This document shows, piece after piece, positions 53,921 to 61,200 of a DNA stretch of 64,000 bases (the first letter of the stretch is position 1; the number at the start of each line of letters is the position of its first letter). The position numbers were made by a program, and so were the translations under genes. The notes under the pieces were generated by a model. The model saw only the letters and a program-made list of their open reading frames with translations, was not told where the DNA came from and searched no databases. This DNA comes from Alcanivorax sp. DSM 26293 (GTDB taxonomy: Bacteria; Pseudomonadota; Gammaproteobacteria; Pseudomonadales; Alcanivoracaceae): positions 237,539 to 301,538 of the forward strand of contig NZ_FNUM01000005.1 in assembly GCF_900107995.1 (NCBI RefSeq). Direction: 5' to 3'.

Positions 53921-54985
53921 CTACAGCGTTCCTTCCGCTGCCATTGCCATGTAATCCGGGATAAAGCGCAGCTTCACATTGCTGTCGCTGCCGTAGATGC
54001 CTGCGGGCGTTTCAATGCCCACAAAGCCGGCGTCAGGGGCGCCTTCGCCCAGTAGCCCATGCTGGAAGGAAAATTCCGCCACTTTCTGCATGGTGTCTTT
54101 CAGCTCCGGGCTGTTGACGAAGGCCACGGCCTCGGCGGGCTGATAGAACATGCGGGTGGATTCCAGTTGCGCTTCATAGCCGGCCAGGTCAGTGCCGGAG
54201 GCGTTGGCCATGAAGGTCCGGGCGGCCTTGCCGGCCTCATCATCGGCGGACATGGTGGCCATGATTTCGTACCAGGCGCCGGTGAGTGCCTTGCCGAATT
54301 CCGGGTTGGCTTTCAGGGTGTCGGTGTTGACCACCATCAGGTCGATGATTTCACCGGGGATCTGCGCCGAGTCGAACACCTTGTGGCTGTCCGGCATGGC
54401 GGTGATTTCGCTGAGCAACGGGTTCCAGGTGGCCACGGCAGTGACACCTTTGGTGGTGAAGGCGGAAACCAGATCCGCATCCGAGGTATTCACCACGGTC
54501 AGGTCGCGCTCAGTCAGCCCCACGGTTTCCAGTGCCCGCGCCAGCAGGTAGTGGGAAACGGACAGTTCCACCAGGTTCACCTGCTGCCCCTTGATGTCGG
54601 CCAGCTTGTCGGTGCCTTTAAGGACCACGCCGTCGTTACCGTTGGAGAAGTCACCCACGATCAGGGCGGTGGAATCCACGCCGCCGGCGGCGGGAATGGT
54701 CAGCGCGTCCATGTTGGTCATGGCGCAGCCGTCATAGGCGCCAGCGGTGTACTGGTTGATGGATTCCACGTAGTCGTTGATCTGCACCACGTCGATTTCG
54801 ATGTCGTACTTGTCGGCCCATTTGTCGACGATCTTCTGTTGGGCGCCATAATCCCAGGGCATCCAGCCCACATAGATGGACCAGCAGATGCTGAAGGAGT
54901 CTTTGGCCAGTGCGGTCACCGGCATGAGGGAAGTGAACAGGGCAATTGCTGCAACGGCAGCGGTCTTGCGTACGGAAAGGGTCAT
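53921..54985 (-). CDS. Periplasmic binding protein of the guanidine/urea-type ABC transporter
   Basis: A 354-residue exported protein with signal peptide ending VTALAKDS. The mature part begins FSICWSIYVGWMPWDYG and continues as a NitT/TauT-like two-lobed domain, as in the TIGR03427 urea-carboxylase-associated binding proteins. AAGGAGGT is placed 6 bases before ATG 54985. It is the first gene of the operon and follows the riboswitch directly. Substrate guanidinium is inferred from the riboswitch; it has aromatic residues (W, Y) well suited to a cation-pi pocket. Confidence 0.92.
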   Translation of the reverse strand: MTLSVRKTAAVAAIALFTSLMPVTALAKDSFSICWSIYVGWMPWDYGAQQKIVDKWADKYDIEIDVVQINDYVESINQYTAGAYDGCAMTNMDALTIPAAGGVDSTALIVGDFSNGNDGVVLKGTDKLADIKGQQVNLVELSVSHYLLARALETVGLTERDLTVVNTSDADLVSAFTTKGVTAVATWNPLLSEITAMPDSHKVFDSAQIPGEIIDLMVVNTDTLKANPEFGKALTGAWYEIMATMSADDEAGKAARTFMANASGTDLAGYEAQLESTRMFYQPAEAVAFVNSPELKDTMQKVAEFSFQHGLLGEGAPDAGFVGIETPAGIYGSDSNVKLRFIPDYMAMAAEGTL

Positions 54986-55004
54986 CTCGGACCTCCTTGG
55001 CTAC

Positions 55005-55043
55005 GGACGATGAGGAATCCAATGACAACGTGGTCATCGTGTC
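55005..55043 (-). promoter_or_regulatory. Possible expression platform between riboswitch and start
   Basis: Between the aptamer and the ribosome site (54991-54998 on the plus strand), GGACGATGA (55005-55013) can pair with TCATCGT (55034-55040). The same TCAT can instead join a smaller hairpin with AATGAC (55021-55026). Two mutually exclusive stems of this kind would suit a switch; no T-run terminator is seen, so control of translation or of another step is possible. Inference from pairing only. Confidence 0.35.
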
Positions 55044-55176
55044 CTCCCGGGCTTTTGTCCCGCCGTGTAACCTTCAGCCGCGAATCATGCCAACGACTGC
55101 AAGAAGGTCGACTGCTCTCGGACCAGGCATCGGCTGCGCTATCTGTCGGCGCAGGCGACCGGAACCCTAGCGGTCT
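55041..55176 (-). promoter_or_regulatory. Guanidine-I (ykkC) riboswitch
   Basis: Read on the minus strand the leader has, in order, the conserved blocks CTAGGGTTCC (plus-strand 55161-55170), GGTCCGAGAG (55115-55124), and ACACGGCGGGACAAAAGCCC followed by GGGAGGA (55042-55068). These are the hallmark elements of the ykkC class I aptamer, which binds guanidinium. It lies 56 bases upstream of the binding-protein start and thus controls the whole transporter/carboxylase operon, most likely switching it on when guanidine is present. Confidence 0.95.
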
Positions 55177-55377
55177 ATTGGTTCAAATTGTGTTGAGTTG
55201 GAAGCCTCTGAATGACTGGGCATGCAAGGAGTCATTGAGAAGCTTCCTAATGGCAACGTGGCCATTCGATTCCTCTCTTTGAAACGAAGCAAAGGGGATG
55301 CCAAGTGGTGATAGTAAGAAAAATCAGTAGGTTGGCGCAGAGGGAAAACGAATCGGGAAGAAAGGTGGGCAGTGACG

Positions 55378-55400
55378 GGGCATTGCCAGCAGCAATGCCC
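55378..55400 (-). terminator. Hairpin after the dienelactone hydrolase gene
   Basis: A perfect 9-bp stem GGGCATTGC/GCAATGCCC with a 5-base loop lies 14 bases beyond the stop codon of the minus-strand gene. No strong T-run follows on that strand. Confidence 0.55.
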
Positions 55401-55413
55401 CCAACTGGTGCGG

Positions 55414-56199
55414 TTATTCCGCGTGGGGTTGATGTTCGATGAAATCCACCAGCGCCTGCCAGCTCACCTGGTCCGCATGGGCATCGTAGCCCACCGGCAT
55501 GTCAAAGCGTTCCGCCACCGCATCCGCCTTCGGATTGGTGAAACTGTGTTTGACGCCGGGGAAGCTGAGCAGCTGGAAATCGGCACCGGCCTCGGTCATT
55601 TCCTTGACGAAGCCGGTGACCTGTTCGGCGGGAACCATCGGGTCGGCCTGGCCGGTCGCCGCCAGAATACGCGCCTTGATGTCACCTGGCTGGGCGGGTG
55701 TGTCGGTACCCAAAGTGCCATGGAAGCTGGCTACACCGGCCAGATCGGTCCCCATGCGGGCCTGGTTCAGGACCACGCCACCGCCGAAGCAATAGCCAAT
55801 GGCGAACAGGCGACCGGCTTCTACCTGTTGCTGTTTCAGCATCATCTTGCGGGCGGCTTCGAAACGGGCATTCATCTTCTCCGGCTCGGCCATGGCAGAT
55901 TTCATGAAGGCTTCCGCATCCTTCGGGTGAGTGGCCACCTTGCCGGTGCCATACATGTCCACCGCCAGGGCGGTATATCCGGCCCGGGCCAGCATACGGG
56001 CACGGTCGCGGGCATAGTCGTTCAGCCCCCACCATTCGTGGATCACGATCACCCCCGGGCCGGGTTTTTTCTGTTTGTCATTCAGGTACATGATGCCGGT
56101 GCCGAGATCGTCGGGCAGGGTGACACGGGTTTCAATGATGTCGCTGAATACGGTTTGACTCATCATAAACAGGGATACCATCAGCAGCAGTCGTTTCAT
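55414..56199 (-). CDS. Exported dienelactone hydrolase-family protein
   Basis: A 261-residue protein with a signal peptide (MKRLLLMVSLFMMSQTVFS). The alpha/beta-hydrolase domain shows HEWWGLNDYARDRARMLA, AVDMYGTGK, the nucleophile Cys in IGYCFGGGVV, Asp in TGQADPMVP and His in GVKHSFTNP: the Cys-Asp-His triad of dienelactone hydrolases. Export is unusual for aromatic-pathway enzymes, so the natural substrate may be another lactone or ester. Monocistronic. Confidence 0.9.
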   Translation of the reverse strand: MKRLLLMVSLFMMSQTVFSDIIETRVTLPDDLGTGIMYLNDKQKKPGPGVIVIHEWWGLNDYARDRARMLARAGYTALAVDMYGTGKVATHPKDAEAFMKSAMAEPEKMNARFEAARKMMLKQQQVEAGRLFAIGYCFGGGVVLNQARMGTDLAGVASFHGTLGTDTPAQPGDIKARILAATGQADPMVPAEQVTGFVKEMTEAGADFQLLSFPGVKHSFTNPKADAVAERFDMPVGYDAHADQVSWQALVDFIEHQPHAE

Positions 56200-56281
56200 T
56201 GCAGGTCCATCGTGGTAGTGGGTTGGGGCGCCTCTCGATCACCGATTGCGAAGGCGGGCTTGCAGGATATTCGGAGACTTC

Positions 56282-56629
56282 CTAGTCGTGCCATACCCAG
56301 CGTAGCGGTTCACCGAAATCGTCGTAGATCAGCTTGCGGCTGGGGCGTGGGGTCAGCCGTTGGCGGCGAGGTTTGTGCTTGCGCGCATCAATAGCCGCAG
56401 CCACCTGGCTCAGATCCGTGCGTTCGGGCTGTCGTGGGCCGTTGAACAGGACAGTCTGGTGTCCCTTGCTGTGGACAGGATCCGTGCCACTCACGCCACG
56501 GGGGATCTCCTTGATCTTTCCGCCCTTGGACAGATAGCGCTCCATGTCGCGCTCAAGCTGGTGGCGTTGCTGTTCTTTGCTGCTGCGAACCTTCACAGGA
56601 CTCACCGCCGGATAATAATGGGTGACCAT
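56282..56629 (-). CDS. Hypothetical basic protein, 115 residues
   Basis: A basic, likely disordered-ended cytoplasmic protein. It contains LERDMERYLSKGGKIKEIPRG, resembling a helix plus turn seen in short Pseudomonadales regulators, a Arg/Lys-rich middle (DARKHKPRRQRLTPRPSRK) and a hydrophobic tail PLRWVWHD. No named family is recognised. Nucleic-acid binding is possible from charge. Monocistronic; the start at 56629 has no strong ribosome site. Confidence 0.7.
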   Translation of the reverse strand: MVTHYYPAVSPVKVRSSKEQQRHQLERDMERYLSKGGKIKEIPRGVSGTDPVHSKGHQTVLFNGPRQPERTDLSQVAAAIDARKHKPRRQRLTPRPSRKLIYDDFGEPLRWVWHD

Positions 56630-56674
56630 TCACAATATCAGCCTCTGGGGGAGGCATCTACCTCCTGACCGGGC

Positions 56675-57217
56675 TCACTGGGCCAGCGCATCGCGGATGG
56701 CCGCTTCCAGCTCTCCCCCTCGCGGCTCGGCGGAGGCCGGGAAATGGCGGATATCCTTACCGTCCGCGGAGATCAGGTATTTGTTGAAGTTCCAGCCCGG
56801 TGCCTGGGTGGCGGCGCCCAGGGCCTGGAATACCGGGTTGGCGCTGTCGCCTTTCACCGCGCTGGTGGCTGCCATGGGGAAGGTGACGCCGTAATTCACA
56901 TAGCAGACTTCCGCTGTATCGGACTCGCTGTCCAATTCCTGACGAAAATCATCCGACGGGAAACCCAGGACGATCAGCCCCTGTTCCCGGTAAGTCTGGT
57001 ACAGCGCCTCAAGATCCTTGAACTGGGGGGTGTAACCGCACTGGCTGGCGGTGTTGACCACCAGTGTCAGCTTGTTGCGGGTTAGCGCGCACAAATCCAG
57101 TGTCTGCTGGGAGTGCAGCTTTCTGACGGTGGTGTCCAGGGCGTCGGCACACTCATCCGCCGCTTGCGCCGCAGGGGTCAGTAACAAGACAAAAAGAAAG
57201 CCCAGGTAACGGACCAT
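56675..57217 (-). CDS. Exported glutathione peroxidase-family protein
   Basis: A 180-residue thioredoxin-fold peroxidase with a signal peptide (MVRYLGFLFVLLLTPAAQA). The peroxidatic Cys is in VVNTASQCGYTPQF, followed by LVLGFPSDDF-like and WNFNKYLISADGKDI blocks carrying the catalytic Trp/Asn. Export places it in the periplasm, so the electron donor is likely thioredoxin-like rather than glutathione. ATG 57217 follows GGAG; GTG 57226 is an alternative. Monocistronic. Confidence 0.92.
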   Translation of the reverse strand: MVRYLGFLFVLLLTPAAQAADECADALDTTVRKLHSQQTLDLCALTRNKLTLVVNTASQCGYTPQFKDLEALYQTYREQGLIVLGFPSDDFRQELDSESDTAEVCYVNYGVTFPMAATSAVKGDSANPVFQALGAATQAPGWNFNKYLISADGKDIRHFPASAEPRGGELEAAIRDALAQ

Positions 57218-57288
57218 GATGATCACTCCATGAAATTGTCTGCACAGGATTCATGAAAGCTGATCAAGATGGCGCGAAGAGAGTCACA

Positions 57289-57651
57289 TTATCGGGCAAC
57301 CAGTGCCGGAGTCTCGAAATGCACCTGTTTCAGGCCATGGCGCATAAAGGTACGGATATTGGCGTGGTCGCTGCCTTCCGGGTTCCCCAGCACATCGTGG
57401 CGGAAGAAATGCCCGAAGCAGGCGAGCGTCTGCTCATCGGACAGATTATTGAGCTTGGCGAACGCGAAAATCTTGCAGGACCCCTCATTGGTGCCGGCTT
57501 CATTCACCACCTGGTCGTCACCACTGCCATTGGTAAAGCGGGCAGGGGTGTAGTCATAGTGCTCGGCGATGACCTCTTGAACCTGCTCGAAGGCAACGGC
57601 ATCGGGAACCAGTTTCAGAGCAAACAGCAGGGTTTGAAGGGAATTGCTCAT
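57289..57651 (-). CDS. HopJ-family protein
   Basis: A 120-residue protein of the HopJ family (PF08888): FEQVQEVIAEHYDYTPARFTNG, NEAGTNEGSCKIFAFAKLN, QTLACFGHFFR and DHANIRTFMRHG are the family blocks. The name comes from a plant-pathogen type III effector, but close relatives are common in free-living marine bacteria with no secretion system, so a housekeeping role is more likely. ATG 57651 is used; the frame goes to 57684 over unconserved sequence. Confidence 0.9.
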   Translation of the reverse strand: MSNSLQTLLFALKLVPDAVAFEQVQEVIAEHYDYTPARFTNGSGDDQVVNEAGTNEGSCKIFAFAKLNNLSDEQTLACFGHFFRHDVLGNPEGSDHANIRTFMRHGLKQVHFETPALVAR

Positions 57652-57734
57652 GGGGAGTCCTGTTCCTGTCAGAGAAAGGCGCAAAGGGTAGCGGCATCAA
57701 CGGAACAGGGGAAGGGGGGGAGACATGGTTACCC

Positions 57735-57808
57735 GTTGGAGCCTTGTTCACACAGCGAAGAGGTTCTCAAACCACTTTGGGTATTCGCCTTGCCAGCAAG
57801 GGTCCAAC
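57735..57808. repeat. Degenerate inverted repeat related to 40501-40581
   Basis: The left arm begins GTTGGAGCCTTGTTCACACA (57735) and the right arm ends TCGCCTTGCCAGCAAGGGTC (57785 onward). The arms match the 40501-40581 element at their outer halves but have diverged, so pairing is imperfect. It lies between the HopJ-like start and the next gene stop. Confidence 0.65.
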
Positions 57809-57843
57809 GGTGGGTGCTGCCCGTTCTTCTTTCGGAGAGCCCG

Positions 57844-58239
57844 TTACTGTAGCGCCGGGTCTTTCGGCATCACCATGCCCGTGCCCTGCAGCGGGTCACA
57901 GTTCTTCAGCACCACCTTGCCTTCGAGCATGTTGCCCCGGGAATATTCCTGGAAGATGCACTCGTTGGTTTCCGGGTTGTAATTCTGGATCCACAGGTTG
58001 TCGCCTTTCCAGGTGGCACCGATGTGGTACTGCTCTGCAGGCACCTTGATGTTCATGGTGCCGCCAAAGCGTTTCACAAAAATCTGTTCCAGCCAGAAGT
58101 AGTAGGCCAGGGTTGCCACCAACCAGATTACGGCGGCAATAATCAGTGCGGGTTTCCATTTGCCCAGGCGAACGCCGATGCCGAACAGGGCACCGATGAC
58201 AAGTACCGCAACGAGAAACCAGTAAAGGTAGGTAATCAT
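57844..58239 (-). CDS. Hypothetical membrane-anchored protein, 131 residues
   Basis: A protein with two N-terminal membrane helices (about 4-24 and 30-50) and a periplasmic domain carrying two cysteines (NECIFQEY, KNCDPLQG) that could form a disulphide. AAGGAA precedes ATG 58239. No family is recognised. Divergent from the GIY-YIG gene. Confidence 0.75.
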   Translation of the reverse strand: MITYLYWFLVAVLVIGALFGIGVRLGKWKPALIIAAVIWLVATLAYYFWLEQIFVKRFGGTMNIKVPAEQYHIGATWKGDNLWIQNYNPETNECIFQEYSRGNMLEGKVVLKNCDPLQGTGMVMPKDPALQ

Positions 58240-58308
58240 GTTTTCTTCCTTGTTGTCTGAATCGTCTCTGGCATCATAGCAGCCAGTAAAAAGCGGGATG
58301 TAAAAACC

Positions 58309-58629
58309 ATGCAAGAGTGGTGGGTGTATATGCTGCGCTGTGCGGACCGGACGCTCTATACCGGTATCAGCACCGAGCCGGCTCGACGCCTTTACGAGCA
58401 CAACCACAGCCCGAAAGGTGCACGTTACACCCGTGCCCGCCGGCCGGTACAGCCGGTGCTGCTGGTGCCTGCGGGAGACCGGGCGTCGGCATCGCGGCTG
58501 GAAGCTCGGCTCAAGCGGTTGACCCGTCGCGAAAAACAGCAGTTACTGGCGAACCTGCGCGATGACAAGCGCAAGGAACCGCTGTCATTCTGGATTGAAG
58601 GAGCAGAGAACCATGACACTTTGGCGTAG
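58309..58629 (+). CDS. GIY-YIG nuclease-like protein (UPF0213/YhbQ type)
   Basis: A 106-residue protein consisting of one GIY-YIG domain: WVYMLRCADRTLYTGISTEPARRLYEHN holds the GIY/YIG pattern and catalytic Arg (quoted in part), and KGARYTRARRPVQPVL and EARLKRLTRREKQQLL follow. The YhbQ/UPF0213 class has possible structure-specific DNA nuclease activity. It overlaps the LemA gene by 17 bases, so it begins the lemA-TPM operon. Confidence 0.9.
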   Translation: MQEWWVYMLRCADRTLYTGISTEPARRLYEHNHSPKGARYTRARRPVQPVLLVPAGDRASASRLEARLKRLTRREKQQLLANLRDDKRKEPLSFWIEGAENHDTLA

Positions 58630-59203
58630 CCTTTTTCTGGTCATGCTGGCCGGCTGGCTCAGCGGCTGTGGCATCAACAACATTCCCACCTATGACGAAC
58701 AGGTAAAGGCCGCCTGGTCGCAGGTGGAAAACCAGTATCAGCGCCGGGCAGACCTGATCCCGAATCTGGTCAATACCGTGAAGGGCTACGCCAGTCACGA
58801 GAGAGAGGTGCTGGTGGACGTGACCGAGGCGCGGGCCAAGGTGGGGTCCATCCAGGTGGATGGCAACATACTCAATAACCCGGAAAAACTGAAACAGTTC
58901 GAGCAGGCCCAGCGTCAGCTCGGCTCCGCCCTGCAACGGTTGATGGTGGTGGCGGAACGCTACCCGGACCTGAAGGCCAATCAGAACTTCCTGGCCCTGC
59001 AGTCGCAACTGGAAGGCACCGAAAATCGCATCAGCGTGGCGCGCCGTGATTACATCGCCGCCGTGCAGCAGTACAACACCGAAATCCGGACTTTCCCGGG
59101 GCGGCTGTGGCACAGCTTCCTGTACAGCGACATGGAAATCCGTGAAACCTACGAAGCCACCGCTCAAGAGGCGGATCAGGCGCCGGCCGTCAGCTTCGAA
59201 TGA
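58613..59203 (+). CDS. LemA-family lipoprotein
   Basis: A 196-residue lipoprotein (lipobox LSGC, Cys 19) with a LemA domain: YDEQVKAAWSQVENQYQRR, DLIPNLVNTVKGYASHERE, ERYPDLKANQNFLALQSQLE and YNTEIRTFPGRLWHSFLY. It is the second LemA in the window, but exported and lipidated, unlike the inner-membrane one at 29477. AAGGAG lies before ATG 58613. It is followed, with a 4-base overlap, by two TPM-domain genes, the usual partners of this type. Confidence 0.93.
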   Translation: MTLWRSLFLVMLAGWLSGCGINNIPTYDEQVKAAWSQVENQYQRRADLIPNLVNTVKGYASHEREVLVDVTEARAKVGSIQVDGNILNNPEKLKQFEQAQRQLGSALQRLMVVAERYPDLKANQNFLALQSQLEGTENRISVARRDYIAAVQQYNTEIRTFPGRLWHSFLYSDMEIRETYEATAQEADQAPAVSFE

Positions 59204-59916
59204 TGCGTTTATTCTCGCTGCTGATCCTGTTGTTGGCGTCGCCCTTGTGGGCGGCGCCGGAATTTCCCGAACTCACCGGCCGGGTGGTGGACAACGCCAA
59301 CCTGATGACCGCCGCCCAGCGTCAGAGCCTGAGCCAGGCACTGGCCTCGGCGGAACAGAACACCTCCAACCAGGTGGTTGTGGTCACCCTGGCAGATCTG
59401 CAGGGCTATGAGATCGCCGATTACGGTTACCAGCTGGGCCGTCACTGGGGCATCGGTAGCAAGGAATCCGATAACGGGGTCCTGCTGATCGTCGCCCCCA
59501 ATGATCGCAAGGTGCGTATCGAAGTGGGTTACGGCCTGGAGGGGGTGCTTACCGATGCCCTCTCCAGCGTCATCATCCAGCAGGAAATCCTGCCCGCCTT
59601 CCGCCAGGGCCAGTTCTACGGTGGCATCCAGGCCGGTGTCACCGCTATACAGGCAGCCATCAAGGGCGAATATCAAGGCGAGCGCCAACCCCGTGACAAA
59701 CCCAGTGGGCTCAAGGCCCTGCTGATACTGATCGGCATGGTCGTGGTCACCTTCCTGCTGTCCTTTGGCGGCGGCGGGGGCCGGGGAGGCCGACGTGGCG
59801 GCATGTTTATGCCGGTGCCCATGGGCGGCTTTGGCGGCGGTGGTGGTTTCGGTGGCGGCGGCTTCGGCGGCGGCGGTGGTGGATTCGGAGGCGGTGGCGC
59901 TTCCGGTGGTTGGTAA
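59200..59916 (+). CDS. TPM-domain (YgcG-type) membrane protein
   Basis: A 238-residue protein: signal peptide (1-18), a periplasmic TPM domain (about 25-150: LTGRVVDNANLM, GSKESDNGVLLIVAPNDRKV, EVGYGLEGVLTDA), one membrane helix (about 168-188), and a very Gly-rich cytoplasmic tail (FGGGGGFGGGGF-like). This is the YgcG arrangement. Its start overlaps the LemA gene by 4 bases. TPM proteins are proposed phosphatases or assembly factors for membrane complexes; the role here is unknown. Confidence 0.93.
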   Translation: MMRLFSLLILLLASPLWAAPEFPELTGRVVDNANLMTAAQRQSLSQALASAEQNTSNQVVVVTLADLQGYEIADYGYQLGRHWGIGSKESDNGVLLIVAPNDRKVRIEVGYGLEGVLTDALSSVIIQQEILPAFRQGQFYGGIQAGVTAIQAAIKGEYQGERQPRDKPSGLKALLILIGMVVVTFLLSFGGGGGRGGRRGGMFMPVPMGGFGGGGGFGGGGFGGGGGGFGGGGASGGW

Positions 59917-59930
59917 CGGGGAGATTAAGA

Positions 59931-60542
59931 ATGTTGCTGGATAAGAATGCACAGGATGCCCTGGCCCAGGCCATCAACGCCCAGGAAAAACGCACGGATG
60001 CCGAGTTGGTCACCGTGCTGGCTCGCCAGGCGGATGACTATCGTTATGTGACCCTGCTGTGGGCCGCGCTGCTGTCCCTGCTGGTGCCGGTGGCGCTGTT
60101 ATTCCTGCCGGTCTGGCTGACGCCCTTTGAAGCCTTGCTGCTGCAATGGGGCGTCCTGCTGGTGCTGGCGGTACTGTTCCGCCTCAAGCCGGTGCAGTTC
60201 CGGGTCGTGCCCCGTCGCCTGCAACGGATGCGTGCCGCCGGCCTGGCCCGGCAGGCGTTTCTGGAGCAGGGCCTGCACCGCACCCGTGGCGGCACCGGTC
60301 TGCTGATTTTCGTCAGCGAAGCGGAGCACTACGTGGAAATCCTGGCGGATCAGGGCATTGCCCGACATGTGGACGACAGCGAGTGGCAGACCATCGTGGA
60401 TGCCTTCATCGCCCGGGTGAAAGCCGGCCGGGTGGCGGAAGGCTTCCAGGAATGCGTGGCCGCCTGCGGCGACAAACTGGCCACCCACGTGCCCGCCACG
60501 GAGTCCAAAAACGAGCTGCCCAACCACTTGATCGTGCTCTGA
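59931..60542 (+). CDS. Second TPM-domain membrane protein
   Basis: A 203-residue protein with a short N-terminal TPM start (QEKRTDAELVTVLARQADDYRY), two central membrane helices (about 42-62 and 68-86) and the second half of the TPM domain after them (GGTGLLIFVSEAEHYVEILADQGI). The domain is thus split around the helices, as in other members of this family. GGGGAG precedes ATG 59931. Last gene of the GIY-YIG/LemA/TPM/TPM operon. Confidence 0.88.
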   Translation: MLLDKNAQDALAQAINAQEKRTDAELVTVLARQADDYRYVTLLWAALLSLLVPVALLFLPVWLTPFEALLLQWGVLLVLAVLFRLKPVQFRVVPRRLQRMRAAGLARQAFLEQGLHRTRGGTGLLIFVSEAEHYVEILADQGIARHVDDSEWQTIVDAFIARVKAGRVAEGFQECVAACGDKLATHVPATESKNELPNHLIVL

Positions 60543-60575
60543 CCGACGAACGGTTAACTCCTTCATTTTCCTCAC

Positions 60576-60604
60576 AAAAAGCCTGCCCTGTGCAGGCTTT
60601 TTTA
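60576..60604 (+). terminator. Intrinsic terminator
   Basis: An 8-bp stem AAGCCTGC/GCAGGCTT (60579-60586 with 60592-60599), 5-base loop, followed by TTTTT. It ends the LemA-TPM operon. Confidence 0.93.
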
Positions 60605-60823
60605 CTGTGAAATCAGATATTTGACCGAATTCGCATTTTCTTGAATATGAGCAAACAGGGTTATTGCACCGGGTAAAAGCTTCCGGTAACAAGAGAGAGC
60701 AAAGGTAAAACTCACGAATAAAAATACCGGCTCACCCCGAATAAGGACTGAGCGGTCGTCACCTCAAAGCAGGGTCGCCATGGACCTTGATGTAGCTGCT
60801 TTGACACAGCGAGGAGAGAGACG

Positions 60824-61036
60824 ATGAGACTGTTTCGCGAAAAGAGCGCTGCTGCCATCCCCCCGGTGTTGATCACCGAGTCCAACGACGTGGAGCGCCT
60901 CAAAGCCATTGCCCGCAACACCGCTGCCTTCGATCTGGGTGTCCAGGAGGTGGAATGGGAAAACGACCTCCCCGATGATCACGGCTGCATGCGCCTGAAA
61001 CTCAGCGGCGACTATTACTTTGTGATCCGTCCCTGA
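60824..61036 (+). CDS. Hypothetical protein, 70 residues
   Basis: A small acidic cytoplasmic protein with helix ESNDVERLKAIARN and a final strand-rich part ending LSGDYYFVIRP. AGAGAGACG precedes ATG 60824. No family is recognised, but length, composition and codon use look real. It stands alone. Confidence 0.65.
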   Translation: MRLFREKSAAAIPPVLITESNDVERLKAIARNTAAFDLGVQEVEWENDLPDDHGCMRLKLSGDYYFVIRP

Positions 61037-61200
61037 GAGTGCGGGTCGTCTTGCGATATACCCTGATGTGGGTAGCCGGCGTGAAGTCAACCGTTACAGG
61101 CGAAGAACGCGACGCCTGAGACGGCGCTCACCCCTCTGGTATCCTTCCTGCCTCGTGATAAAGTCGTACCTGAATCAACAATGATCGCAGGGAGCGACAC

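Noticed and set aside
57289..57651. Type III effector function for the HopJ-like protein
   Set aside because: No secretion genes are present and the family is widespread in free-living bacteria; the effector name is historical.
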